Shown piece after piece: positions 1 through 8,163 of a DNA stretch of 64,000 bases. The stretch is taken from positions 1,822,828 through 1,886,827 of the forward strand of contig NZ_CP039865.1 of the NCBI RefSeq assembly GCF_005160265.1. The letters run 5' to 3'. The stretch's first letter is position 1. Every line of letters starts with the position of its first letter. Position numbers and translations under genes: made by a program. The DNA comes from Phreatobacter aquaticus (GTDB lineage: Bacteria > Pseudomonadota > Alphaproteobacteria > Rhizobiales > Phreatobacteraceae). The notes beneath the pieces are model-generated. The model had not been told where the DNA came from, ran no database searches, and worked only from the letters and a program-made list of their open reading frames with translations.

Positions 1-714
1 TGGTACTATCATGGCGGCGGCCTCGCCATGACCAACGACTTCTTCAAGAAGTTCAACGTCTACGGCCTGCCCTGCGGCAATACCGGCATGCAATGGGGCG
101 GCTGGTTCCGCAAGGAGATCAAGACGGTCGCCGATCTCAACGGCCTGAAGATGCGCATTGCGGGTCTCGCCGGCACGATTGCCGCGCGCCTCGGCGTGGT
201 GCCGCAGCAGATCGCACCGGGTGATATTTATCCGGCTATGGAACGTGGCACGATCGACGCGGTCGAATATATCGGCCCCTATGACGACGAGAAGCTCGGC
301 TTCAACAAGGTCGCGCAGCACTATTATGCGCCGGGCTGGCAGGAGGGCGGAACCGTGTTCCACGCCCTATTCAACCTGCAGAAATGGGCAGAGCTGCCGC
401 CGCTCTACAAGAAGGCCGTCGAGGTTGCGGCCCAGGCGGCAACCACCGACATGCTGGCGCATTACGACACGAAGAACCCGGAAGCGCTGATCCGGCTGGT
501 GGCTCAGGGCACCAAGGTGTCGCTGTTCCCGCAGGAGGTGCTGGAGCGGCTCTATGTGGAAGCCGAGGCCTATTACAAGGAGATCACCGCGACCAACACC
601 GAATTTGCCAAGATGTTCAATCACCAGCGCGAATTCCAGCGCAAGTCGAACATCTATCACCAGGTGGCCGACTTCCAGTATGACCTGATGATGCTGCGTC
701 TGCGGCGCGGATGA
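1..714 (+). CDS. dctP: TRAP transporter solute-binding protein, DctP family (5' partial)
   Basis: The reading frame is open from base 1 (first residues WYYHGGGLAM), so the start and signal peptide lie outside the window; 237 residues are visible. It matches the C-terminal two thirds of DctP/TakP-type periplasmic binding proteins, which bind carboxylates or 2-oxo acids for TRAP permeases. Visible family features are the conserved segment around LNGLKMRIAGLAG (residues ~47-59), the Arg in MRIAG that in the family contacts the ligand carboxylate, and GTIDAVEYIGPYDD. No DctQ or DctM permease genes follow; the next gene is an unrelated flavoprotein 13 bases away. The permease partners are therefore upstream of the window or elsewhere. 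The ligand cannot be deduced. Confidence 0.9.
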   Translation, partial: WYYHGGGLAMTNDFFKKFNVYGLPCGNTGMQWGGWFRKEIKTVADLNGLKMRIAGLAGTIAARLGVVPQQIAPGDIYPAMERGTIDAVEYIGPYDDEKLGFNKVAQHYYAPGWQEGGTVFHALFNLQKWAELPPLYKKAVEVAAQAATTDMLAHYDTKNPEALIRLVAQGTKVSLFPQEVLERLYVEAEAYYKEITATNTEFAKMFNHQREFQRKSNIYHQVADFQYDLMMLRLRRG

Positions 715-727
715 GGGGGCTTGCGGC

Positions 728-1363
728 ATGAGCCAGACATTCGATCCGGCATCGGTCAGCTATGTCTCAACCATCGATGAGGTGAGGGCGCGCCACCCCG
801 TGCCCATGTCGCGGGCGGCCGACAAGGTCATCGGCCATCTCGACAAGCACTGCAGGGCGATCATCGAGAAGGCGACGTTCTGCCTGATTGCGACCCATGG
901 CAGTCGGGGCGCGGATGTCTCGCCCCGTGGCGATCCCGCGGGCTTCGTGCGTGTGCTGGACGACAAGCACCTGCTTCTGCCCGACCGGGTCGGCAACAAC
1001 CGGTTCGACTCCATGGAGAACATCTTCGAGACCGGACTGGTCGGTCTCCTGTTCCTGGTGCCCGGCATGGCGGAAGTGTTGCGCGTCAATGGACGTGGCC
1101 GCATCACCGATGATGCGGCCCTGCTGGCCGCTTCCGAAGTGCAGGGCCGTCCGCCGAAGATCGGTATCCTTGTCGAGGTCCGCGAGGCCTATCTCCATTG
1201 CGCCAAGGCGGTGAACCGGGCGGGCCTGTGGGATGCCTCCCGCCATATCGACCGGTCGATCCTGCCGACCTACGGCGAGATGCTGGTCGACCACGTCGCC
1301 GGCCTCACCCACGAGGAAAGCGAGCGGCAGGGGGCAGAGATGGCGCGCCGGGGCATGTACTGA
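728..1363 (+). CDS. Pyridoxamine 5'-phosphate oxidase-fold FMN protein (PPOX, DR_2398-like)
   Basis: A 211-residue cytosolic protein with a split-barrel flavin-binding fold. The core FCLIATHGSRGADVSPRGDP (about residues 52-71), followed by LLLPDRVGNNRFDSMENI and the 'RVNGRG' strand, is characteristic of the PPOX-class probable FMN-dependent enzymes of the DR_2398 type. It is not the PdxH pyridoxine oxidase, whose signature is absent. Members of this group usually bind FMN or F420 and reduce unknown small molecules. The ATG lies 13 bases after the TRAP gene stop, so the two may be co-transcribed, but no functional link is obvious. The family assignment is firm; substrate and physiological role are unknown. 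Confidence 0.82.
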   Translation: MSQTFDPASVSYVSTIDEVRARHPVPMSRAADKVIGHLDKHCRAIIEKATFCLIATHGSRGADVSPRGDPAGFVRVLDDKHLLLPDRVGNNRFDSMENIFETGLVGLLFLVPGMAEVLRVNGRGRITDDAALLAASEVQGRPPKIGILVEVREAYLHCAKAVNRAGLWDASRHIDRSILPTYGEMLVDHVAGLTHEESERQGAEMARRGMY

Positions 1364-1437
1364 CGGGCCGGGCATAGCCCCGGACAGTTCGTCCGTATCC
1401 GAAGCATCGGTCGTGGGGTTGCGGGCATTGTCGCCCC

Positions 1438-1644
1438 ATGACCCACGCCATGCCCTTGCCCAAAACCCGCCGGGCGCGATCGCGCCCCGCCTGTTTCAGC
1501 GCCTTCAGATCTCTTGTCCGGATTTGGCGCGAACGCCGCGACACGCGCATCCATCTCGGCGAGCTCGAGGCGCATCACCTCGCCGATATCGGGCTCACGG
1601 AAGCGGAGCGTCGCCGTGAATGCGCCAAATGGTTCTGGCAGTAA
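1438..1644 (+). CDS. DUF1127 domain small protein
   Basis: A 68-residue, Arg-rich basic protein. The second half carries the DUF1127 (YjiS-like) pattern: W-x-x-R-R-D-T-R followed by L-x-x-L-x-x-H-x-L-A-D-I-G-L-T (residues ~30-54). Such short proteins are abundant in Rhizobiales. In Agrobacterium, members have been linked to phosphate and carbon metabolism and to RNA turnover, with the arginine-rich segment contacting RNA. No strong Shine-Dalgarno sequence precedes the ATG. It stands alone between the PPOX gene and the convergent solute-binding protein gene. The precise function here is unknown. Confidence 0.75.
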   Translation: MTHAMPLPKTRRARSRPACFSAFRSLVRIWRERRDTRIHLGELEAHHLADIGLTEAERRRECAKWFWQ

Positions 1645-1668
1645 GAGCTTCGCGCAGGCCGGCTGGTC

Positions 1669-2532
1669 TCAATAGGCCCCGACCGGGAAGGCCTTGAGAT
1701 AGAGATCGGTATAGACGCCCTTCTCCCACAGCCGTTGCAGCGCGTGGTTGATCGCCAGACGCAAGGGCTCGTTGCCGCGCCGCATCACAATGGCCATGCC
1801 CTCGCCGAAGAAGCGGTTCTCGGTGAAGGGGCCGCCGAGAAACCGGCAGCAATCCGCTGAATCCGAGCCATTGAGCCAGAAAGCCATGCCGATACCATCG
1901 GCAAACAGCGTATCGACATCGCGGCCCGACAAGGCCTTGCGCGCCTCGGCCAGTGTCGGATAGCGGCGGATCGCCGACTGGGTGAAGAAGGCCTGGATAT
2001 AGGCTTCGTGCGCGGTGCCGGTGACAACGGCGATGGAGCGTCCGGCAAGCGCCTCGGGCAGTGCCTCGGTCAGCTGCGTGTCCCGCTGCATGGCAAAGCG
2101 CGCCGGCGTTTCCAGATAGCGGTCGGACACGTCATAGCGGCGGCGGAGGTCCGGCGTGACGCGCAGCGAAGCGATGATCGCATCGCCGGCATTGCGGTCG
2201 AGGCTCTCGGTCAGCGTGTCGAAGCGGCGCGCCTGGATGGTGCAGGGCACCTTGAGCTCGACGCAGATGGCGCGGGCGAGATCGACATTGAAGCCGATCG
2301 GCTGGCCATCGGGACCCGCGAAGTTGAACGGCGGGTAATCGTCCTCGGTCAGGAAGCGGATCTGCGGCACGCGCGTCATGTCCACGCGCTCGAGCCGCTT
2401 GCGAGGATCCCAGTAATTGGGGATGACCACGCTTGGAGTTGCATCTGGAGCCGGCTGCGGTTGTTGCGCCTGCCCAAAGGAAGAAGCGATCCCCGTCAAA
2501 AACAATGCTGCTGCAAGAAGATGTCTGGCCAT
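1669..2532 (-). CDS. Orphan ABC-type amino acid solute-binding protein (family 3)
   Basis: A 287-residue secreted protein. The start is placed at ATG 2532 (MARHLLAAALFLTG), giving a clear Sec signal peptide that ends near SFGQAQ; the frame extends 18 codons upstream without a better start. The mature part shows the SBP_bac_3 signature: FLTEDDYPPFNF, then GQPIGFNVDLARAIC and the DAIIASLRVTPDLRRRYDVS strand-helix segment. It would bind a polar amino acid or similar solute in the periplasm. No permease or ATPase gene is adjacent, so it serves a distant transporter or works as a sensor-type binding protein. Two adjacent cysteines (DSADCCRF) are unusual for the family and might form a disulfide or metal site. 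Confidence 0.85.
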   Translation of the reverse strand: MARHLLAAALFLTGIASSFGQAQQPQPAPDATPSVVIPNYWDPRKRLERVDMTRVPQIRFLTEDDYPPFNFAGPDGQPIGFNVDLARAICVELKVPCTIQARRFDTLTESLDRNAGDAIIASLRVTPDLRRRYDVSDRYLETPARFAMQRDTQLTEALPEALAGRSIAVVTGTAHEAYIQAFFTQSAIRRYPTLAEARKALSGRDVDTLFADGIGMAFWLNGSDSADCCRFLGGPFTENRFFGEGMAIVMRRGNEPLRLAINHALQRLWEKGVYTDLYLKAFPVGAY

Positions 2533-2633
2533 GATGACTAGGTTGTCGTCCTGATCTCTTCTTCCGGGTTGTTTTGCGGCTAGCATGAGACCACCTGCCC
2601 GCGCCGCCGGGCCGTCGATGTGTAACCCAGTCC

Positions 2634-4766
2634 ATGCGTTCAGTCGATCACGTCATCCGGCCGCCGCCGATTGCCGAGCGGGTCTTTCGCCGAGCGCCAG
2701 TGCGGGCCCGCCCAGACCCCCGCGGTGCGACGGAGCCCCCGGCAAACGGCCGGCCGCTGATCGACGACCTGCTTCAGCCCCACCGTCGCAGCCTGGCGGA
2801 GCTGAAGGCGAAGGCCTGGGGTGTCGCGCCACTGCACGCAGCCCTGGCGGCCGGAATGGTCACCGAACGGCAGATTGCAGCCGCCTTGGCCACGCGGCTT
2901 GGCGCTTTCCTTGCCGAACCGCACCATCTTGAAGACATGCTGGCCGCCATCGACCCCGCCGATTGGCAACGGACGATCGCCAGGGGCTATGCGCCGGTTG
3001 TGCTGGCCGGCGGCATGAAGGCCGTCCTGCTCGCGCCGGGAGCCGCCGATGCCGAGACGATTGCGGCCAACCCGCAGCGGCTCCTGAGCCTCGGCCTGCC
3101 GATCATCGTGGGGACCCCGGCGGACCTGTCGGACCTCGTGCGCCGGCAGTGCCGCAGGGAATGGGTCGCCGAGGCGGTCGGGGGGCTGGCGAGGGACCGG
3201 CCAGAAGCTTCGGCCAACGATCGTAGGCTGATGCGGCGAACCGCCTGGATCGCCATGGTCATCGTGCTGCTCGTGTCGCTTGCGCTCGCCCTGGGGCCTG
3301 GAGGCCTCTCCGGTGCAACCGGCGCGTTCATCGGGCTGATTGTGCTCGGCTGGCTCGGCGTGCGGCTCGTCGCCTCCGTCCTGCCGGTCCGCCCGGTCCC
3401 GCGCCATCCGCTCAGCGATGCCGAACTGCCGGTCTATTCGATCCTCTGCGCGCTGCATCGGGAGGAGACCGTGGTGGCCGGGCTGATCGGCGCGCTCGGC
3501 CGTCTGACCTATCCGCGCGCCCGGCTCGACATCCAGCTGATCCTCGAGGCCGATGATCCCGCAACCCTTGCGGCCGTGCGCGCGGCCAACCCGCCGGCCC
3601 ATATCCGCACCCTGATCCTGCCGCCGGACGGGCCGCGCACCAAGCCCAAGGCGCTGATGATGGCGCTACCGCTGGTCCGCGGCGATCTCCTCACCGTCTA
3701 TGATGCCGAGGACCGGCCGGATCCCGGCCAGCTGCGCGAGGCAGCCGAAAGCTTTGCGGCCGGCGACGAGCGGCTCGGTTGCCTGCAGGCGCCGCTCCTC
3801 ATTGCCAATCCACGCGACAGCCTGCTCACCCGCTTCTTCGCTGCCGACTATGCGGCGCAGTTCCTGGTGCTTTTGCCCGCCCTTGCAAGGCTTGGCCTGC
3901 CGATCCCGCTGGGCGGCACCTCCAACCATTTCAGGGTCGGGGCCTTGCGTGCCTGCGGCGGCTGGGATCCGTTCAATGTCACCGAGGATGCCGATCTCGG
4001 TTTCCGGTTGGCGCGGGCGGGATGGCGCATCGGCACAATCCGCGCGCCGACATGGGAGGAGGCGCCGCCGCGCTTTCGTATCTGGCTCGGCCAGCGCAGC
4101 CGCTGGTTCAAGGGTTGGCTGCAGACCCTCGCCGTGCTTGGCCGCCAGCCACGGCAGGTCGCCGCCGACCTCGGCATCCGCGGCACTCTCGCCCTCATGG
4201 CGACACTTGCCGGATCGCTCGGTCTCGCCCTGGTCCATCCGGCCTGCATCGCCGGCCTCGCCGCAGCCCTGCTGGCCGGGCACATGCCGCCCTGGGCTGG
4301 CGCCCTGGCGCTGGTCGTGGTGGCCGGCCATGCCGGCGCAGCGCTGCATCTTGCCGAGGGATTGCGCCGGTCCGGCCAGCTTCGCATCGTGGCTTGCCTG
4401 GTGATCCTGCCGGTCTCGTGGTTGTTGATCGGCATCGCGGCCTGGCGCGCGGTCTGGCAGCTCCACCGCAGCCCGTTTCTCTGGGAGAAGACCGCCCATG
4501 GCCTCGGCTCCTGCGCTCCGCCGCAGGCCGCACCGCCGCCGGCGGAGATGACCGAGCTCGACGCCCGAATCATCGGCCTGGCCGCGCGTGCCGAGCAGGT
4601 GCTGAGGGCAAAGCAGCACCTTGCCCCCGCGATGGCCGATCACCTGCCGCGCGTGCGGCTGGATGCGCTCGCCATGGGCGCCGGCCCTCTGGCAATTGCC
4701 GCGCTGGACCAGTGCCAGCGGCTGGTCGCGGCGGGGCTTGCCGGCAGGCCTCGGTCGGCACCCTGA
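2634..4766 (+). CDS. Membrane glycosyltransferase family 2 with N-terminal MshEN-like domain
   Basis: A 710-residue protein. Residues ~55-180 resemble the MshEN/GSPII_E N-terminal fold of type II secretion ATPases, which binds c-di-GMP in some proteins. Two membrane helices follow (~202-222 and 229-250). The GT-A catalytic domain starts at YSILCALHRE (~268), with DAED (357-360) as the metal and sugar-nucleotide site, EDADLGFRL (451-459) and QRSRWFKGW (487-495), the Q-x-x-R-W acceptor motif of processive synthases. Three or four further membrane helices (~505-625) complete the pore region. The layout is that of cellulose- or chitin-synthase-like GT2 enzymes that make or export an extracellular polysaccharide. 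The product is unknown. Gene orientation is divergent from the upstream binding protein. Confidence 0.85.
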   Translation: MRSVDHVIRPPPIAERVFRRAPVRARPDPRGATEPPANGRPLIDDLLQPHRRSLAELKAKAWGVAPLHAALAAGMVTERQIAAALATRLGAFLAEPHHLEDMLAAIDPADWQRTIARGYAPVVLAGGMKAVLLAPGAADAETIAANPQRLLSLGLPIIVGTPADLSDLVRRQCRREWVAEAVGGLARDRPEASANDRRLMRRTAWIAMVIVLLVSLALALGPGGLSGATGAFIGLIVLGWLGVRLVASVLPVRPVPRHPLSDAELPVYSILCALHREETVVAGLIGALGRLTYPRARLDIQLILEADDPATLAAVRAANPPAHIRTLILPPDGPRTKPKALMMALPLVRGDLLTVYDAEDRPDPGQLREAAESFAAGDERLGCLQAPLLIANPRDSLLTRFFAADYAAQFLVLLPALARLGLPIPLGGTSNHFRVGALRACGGWDPFNVTEDADLGFRLARAGWRIGTIRAPTWEEAPPRFRIWLGQRSRWFKGWLQTLAVLGRQPRQVAADLGIRGTLALMATLAGSLGLALVHPACIAGLAAALLAGHMPPWAGALALVVVAGHAGAALHLAEGLRRSGQLRIVACLVILPVSWLLIGIAAWRAVWQLHRSPFLWEKTAHGLGSCAPPQAAPPPAEMTELDARIIGLAARAEQVLRAKQHLAPAMADHLPRVRLDALAMGAGPLAIAALDQCQRLVAAGLAGRPRSAP

Positions 4767-4855
4767 CCCTGCCTCCTATGCCGGATTGCATTCGCCTGTC
4801 CGAGCGGCGACAAGCGGTCATTCTGCCGGATGGACCGGCAAGCGGGAGCCGCTGC

Positions 4856-5641
4856 ATGGCCGGCACGATCAAACCGACCGTCATCGTCGAGGATCTGGCG
4901 CCGCATGTCGCCCTCGTCCGCATTGAGCGGCCCGAGGCGCGCAATGCGCTCGACATACCGACCCGTCACGCCCTCGCCGAAGCCTTTGCCAGGCTGTCGG
5001 TGGATCCCGATGTCCGCGTGATCGTCATCACCGGCACGGGCAAGGCCTTCGCGGCTGGCGCCGATCTCAAGGACATGGCGCCGCGCACCTCGCCCGAGAT
5101 GATCGCCAGGCGCACCCATCTCCACTGGCAGGTCATCGCGCAATGTCCGAAGCCGGTGATCGCCGCGGTCAATGGCTTCGCGCTCGGTGGTGGCTGCGAA
5201 CTCGCCATGCATGCCGATCTGATCCTGGCGGCGGAGAGCGCGAAATTCGGCCAGCCCGAGATCAAGGTCGGCATCATGCCGGGCGCCGGCGGCACCCAGC
5301 GGCTGGTCCGCGCCGTCGGCAAGTTCAAGGCGATGAAGATCCTGCTCACCGGCGCGATCATCGATGCCGCCGAGGCCGACCGGATCGGACTGGTCACTGA
5401 GGTCGTGCCCGATGCGCAACTGATGGACCGCGCCCGCGCGCTGGCGGTGGAACTCGCCATGCTGCCGCCGATCGCGCTGGCCGAGATCAAGGACGTGGTG
5501 CTCCACGGCGAGGATCTGCCGCTGGGGGCGGCGCTGGCCCTTGAGCGCAAGGCCTTCCAGTTGCTGTTCTCCACTGACGACCAGAAGGAGGGCATGGGCG
5601 CCTTCCTCGACAAGCGTTCGCCCGATTTCAAGGGACGGTGA
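4856..5641 (+). CDS. Enoyl-CoA hydratase/isomerase family protein
   Basis: A 261-residue crotonase-fold enzyme, hydrating 2-trans-enoyl-CoA to 3-hydroxyacyl-CoA in beta-oxidation or aromatic (phenylacetate-type) degradation. Visible motifs are the CoA-binding AFAAGADLKDM (~64-74), the oxyanion hole and first catalytic Glu region in NGFALGGGCELAM (~103-115) and PEIKVGIMPGAGGTQRL (~137-153), which contains the second catalytic Glu. The ATG at 4856 (MAGTIKPT) gives the normal family length; an in-frame ATG at 4778 would add 26 atypical residues. A thioesterase gene starts 31 bases downstream, so the pair is probably one acyl-CoA-processing operon. Confidence 0.9.
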   Translation: MAGTIKPTVIVEDLAPHVALVRIERPEARNALDIPTRHALAEAFARLSVDPDVRVIVITGTGKAFAAGADLKDMAPRTSPEMIARRTHLHWQVIAQCPKPVIAAVNGFALGGGCELAMHADLILAAESAKFGQPEIKVGIMPGAGGTQRLVRAVGKFKAMKILLTGAIIDAAEADRIGLVTEVVPDAQLMDRARALAVELAMLPPIALAEIKDVVLHGEDLPLGAALALERKAFQLLFSTDDQKEGMGAFLDKRSPDFKGR

Positions 5642-5672
5642 GAATGACCATTCGGCGTGTGGAGCCTGTAGC

Positions 5673-6110
5673 GTGACCCTGAAGCCCGACGCCAACGGCA
5701 TGATCGACGGCCCGACCCATCTCAGCGAGTTCCAGAAGCTGATCGGCTGGGAGGTGCCCGTCTGGGAGGACGGCCATGCGGTCGTCACCTGCACGCTGCG
5801 CCCGGAATTCACCAACCGGCGCGGTGGCCTCCATGGCGGCCTGGTCGCGACCCTGATCGATGCGGTAGCCGGTCATGCGGCGCTCGGGCCGCCGCCCGAA
5901 CGGCCGGGCGAGCCGGCTCCGCCCGGCGTCACCCTGTCGCTCACCATCAATTTTCTCGGCACGCTCCGCGAGGGCACGCTGACCGCCACGGCCAGGCGCA
6001 CCGGCGGCGGCAAGTCCATCGCCTTCGTCCATGTCACGGTTGAGGGGCCGGATGGCAGCCCTATCGCCGAGGCGACAGGCACGTTCCGCAAGTTCGCGCC
6101 CAAGGGATAA
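5673..6110 (+). CDS. PaaI-type hotdog-fold thioesterase
   Basis: A 145-residue hotdog-fold protein hydrolysing acyl- or aryl-CoA thioesters. The family signature is RRGGLHGGLVATLIDAVAGHAA (about residues 50-71); the His-Gly-Gly stretch is the active-site loop, with the Asp of LIDA as the usual catalytic acid. The downstream strand reads TLSLTINFLG. I chose GTG 5673 (MTLKPDANG) because it starts the conserved region at a normal distance; ATG 5700 (MIDGPTHL) is an alternative nine codons later. It lies just behind the enoyl-CoA hydratase gene on the same strand, consistent with release of stalled CoA intermediates. Substrate unknown. Confidence 0.85.
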   Translation: MTLKPDANGMIDGPTHLSEFQKLIGWEVPVWEDGHAVVTCTLRPEFTNRRGGLHGGLVATLIDAVAGHAALGPPPERPGEPAPPGVTLSLTINFLGTLREGTLTATARRTGGGKSIAFVHVTVEGPDGSPIAEATGTFRKFAPKG

Positions 6111-6116
6111 CCTCGG

Positions 6117-7091
6117 TCACTCCACCGGGTCGAACTCGCTCGGCGCGAACTTGTAGCTGGTCGAGCAATATTCGCAGGTCACCGTGATCGCGCCGTTCTC
6201 CACCATGTCGCGGCGCTCCTCGGCGGTGAAGCTCTGCACGATCTTCTCGATCCGGTCGCGGTTGCAGGTGCAGTGCTCATGCACCCGCATGGCATCCATC
6301 ACCCTGACGCCCCGTTCGTGGAACAGGCGGTAGAGCAGGCGCTCCGGCGACAGCGTGCGATCGACCAGCTCATCGTCCTCGACCGTGTCGGCAAGCGCGC
6401 GCGCTTCCAGCCAGGCATCATCCGGATCGGGCGTCGTCGTGCCCTCCGGCGCATCGCCGGGGGGAAGGTCGCGGTGGATGTGGCTGCCGGCCTCGGGCAG
6501 ATGCTGCACCATCATGCCGCCGGCCCGCCAGGCCCGGTGCGGCCCGTTCTCGCCGGGCACGACCTCTTCGGCTGCCGCGAGGCGCACGCGCGTGTCGATC
6601 TGCTCGGACTGCTGGAAATACTGGTGCGCGGCCTCTTCCAGCCCCTGGCCCTCCAGCGCCACGATGCCCTGATAGCGCTGCATGTCCTGGCCCTGGTCGA
6701 TGGTCATGACCAGCTGGCCCTTGCCGAGCAGCCGGGCCGGATCATTGTCGCCGACCAATCGCGCGGCCTCCAGCCGGCTCTCGTCGAACCGCGCCAGCGC
6801 CCGGACCTTGTCAGGCGTCGACACATCGACCACCAGCATGCGAACAGGGCCGTCGGTCTGCGTCTGCAGGATCAGCCGGCCGTCGAACTTCAGGCCGGAG
6901 GCGAGCAACATGGTCAGCGCCGTTGCCTCGGCCAGCAGCCGCGACACCTCCGGCGGATAGCCGTGGCGGTCGATCATCGTGGTGACCGAATGGCCGAGCC
7001 GAACCACCCGGCCGCGCAGGTCGAGTTCGTCAACGTGGAACGGCAGAACGATGTCGTCGGCGCCGTGAGTGATATCGGGGATGATTGACAT
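6117..7091 (-). CDS. hslO: Redox-regulated chaperone Hsp33
   Basis: A 324-residue cytosolic holdase that becomes active when oxidation releases zinc from its C-terminal switch. The N-terminal domain holds the family sequence DIVLPFHVDELDLRGRVVR, and the C-terminus has the four zinc ligands: C-T-C at residues 274/276 and C-E-Y-C at 306/309. Start ATG 7091 (MSIIPDITHG) fits alphaproteobacterial Hsp33; an upstream in-frame ATG would add 30 residues with no homology. It is convergent with the thioesterase gene, only six bases apart, so they must share a transcription end region. It probably has its own promoter in the 318-base gap upstream. Confidence 0.95.
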   Translation of the reverse strand: MSIIPDITHGADDIVLPFHVDELDLRGRVVRLGHSVTTMIDRHGYPPEVSRLLAEATALTMLLASGLKFDGRLILQTQTDGPVRMLVVDVSTPDKVRALARFDESRLEAARLVGDNDPARLLGKGQLVMTIDQGQDMQRYQGIVALEGQGLEEAAHQYFQQSEQIDTRVRLAAAEEVVPGENGPHRAWRAGGMMVQHLPEAGSHIHRDLPPGDAPEGTTTPDPDDAWLEARALADTVEDDELVDRTLSPERLLYRLFHERGVRVMDAMRVHEHCTCNRDRIEKIVQSFTAEERRDMVENGAITVTCEYCSTSYKFAPSEFDPVE

Positions 7092-7409
7092 GACGGGCCT
7101 ATATGGATGCTGGGTCGACAAATTGCGAGGGCCCCGAATCGCGGGGATTATGCTGTCTGGGGAATCACGAAGCCGTGACACCGGGCCCTATTTTCCCGAT
7201 CAGTCTAGCGGGTTTTGAACGGCAACAGATAACCTGCGTTGCAACCGGGTCACACTGGGGTCGAAACCCAGCGCCGATCAGGCTTGTGCGCAGTTCCACG
7301 GTTGCATTGCGGCATTCCATCCCGTCTTCATGAATCTCGCGGTGTCGCAATGTTTCTGGTCCTCACGCAGGCCTCATCGCTCGCTCGTTCAACAGGTCAA
7401 GGTTCATCC
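7092..7409. other. Intergenic region between hslO and the L,D-transpeptidase gene
   Basis: 318 bases with no supported gene. It must hold the divergent promoters of hslO and the L,D-transpeptidase gene. I see one short hairpin (7255-7271, CTGGG/CCCAG with a 7-base loop) but no convincing -35/-10 pair, riboswitch or RNA gene. Confidence 0.5.
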
Positions 7410-8027
7410 ATGCGGCGCTTTCTGCCCTTCATCGCCACGGCGGCTGCCATACTGCTCTCGGCAACCGTTGCTCAGGCCCAGCTCTTCGGCAATTCCGATC
7501 AGCCGATCTTCGATCCGGCCACCAACCAGATGATGCGCGCCGCTCCGCGCACCGACGGTGGGCCTCAGGCCGGCGTTTCCGCCAATCCCGTCCCGCGTGA
7601 GACCGTCGCCTATACCGGCGGCCATGCGCCGGGCACCATCGTCATCTCCACGCAGGAGCGCCGCCTCTATCTCGTCCAGGCTGGTGGCACTGCCATCCGC
7701 TACGGCGTGGGCGTCGGCCGTCCCGGCTTCTCGTGGGGTGGCGTGCAGACGATCACCCGCAAGGCCGAGTGGCCGGATTGGCGTCCGCCGGCGCAGATGC
7801 TGCGTCGCCGCCCCGATCTGCCGCGCTTCATGGCCGGTGGCCCGCAGAACCCGCTTGGCGCCCGCGCCATGTATCTGGGCTCGTCGCTCTACCGCATCCA
7901 CGGCTCCAACGAGCCGCACACGATCGGCACCGCGGTCTCGTCGGGCTGCTTCCGCCTGACCAATGACGATGTGACCGACCTCTATGGCCGTGTCCGCGTC
8001 GGCACGCGCGTCGTCGTCCTGCGCTGA
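7410..8027 (+). CDS. Periplasmic L,D-transpeptidase (YkuD domain)
   Basis: A 205-residue secreted enzyme that makes 3-3 peptidoglycan cross-links or anchors proteins to the wall. Residues 1-23 form a Sec signal peptide (MRRFLPFIATAAAILLSATVAQAQ). The YkuD domain starts at GTIVISTQERRLYLV (~75). The catalytic motif is H-G-S-N (His164), then S-S-G-C-F-R-L with the nucleophilic Cys180. Rhizobiales carry many such proteins and rely heavily on L,D cross-links. ATG 7410 is chosen because it gives the signal peptide directly. A clear stem-loop terminator lies 36 bases downstream. Confidence 0.93.
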   Translation: MRRFLPFIATAAAILLSATVAQAQLFGNSDQPIFDPATNQMMRAAPRTDGGPQAGVSANPVPRETVAYTGGHAPGTIVISTQERRLYLVQAGGTAIRYGVGVGRPGFSWGGVQTITRKAEWPDWRPPAQMLRRRPDLPRFMAGGPQNPLGARAMYLGSSLYRIHGSNEPHTIGTAVSSGCFRLTNDDVTDLYGRVRVGTRVVVLR

Positions 8028-8062
8028 TCCGCATCGGGGCGCATTGCGCCCTCAAGGTTCCC

Positions 8063-8088
8063 AAAGGCCGGCGGCGACGCCGGCCTTT
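8063..8088 (+). terminator. Rho-independent-type stem-loop after the L,D-transpeptidase gene
   Basis: A perfect 10-bp stem AAAGGCCGGC / GCCGGCCTTT (8063-8072 with 8079-8088) with a 6-base loop, followed by TGTCGTTTC. Its position between the transpeptidase stop and the pcrA start fits a terminator. Confidence 0.75.
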
Positions 8089-8163
8089 GTCGTTTCAGGC
8101 ACGGGTTGGAATCCGCTGCCGGAAGCCCCATTTTGGAACCGACCGATTCGAAAGCTGGAGCCC

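Noticed and set aside
3779-4855. 359-codon N-terminal extension of the enoyl-CoA hydratase
   Set aside because: It lies wholly inside the glycosyltransferase gene in another frame and has no crotonase similarity.
7255-7271. tRNA T-arm-like hairpin CTGGG-GTCGAAA-CCCAG
   Set aside because: No acceptor, D or anticodon arm around it, and no CCA end; a chance short stem.
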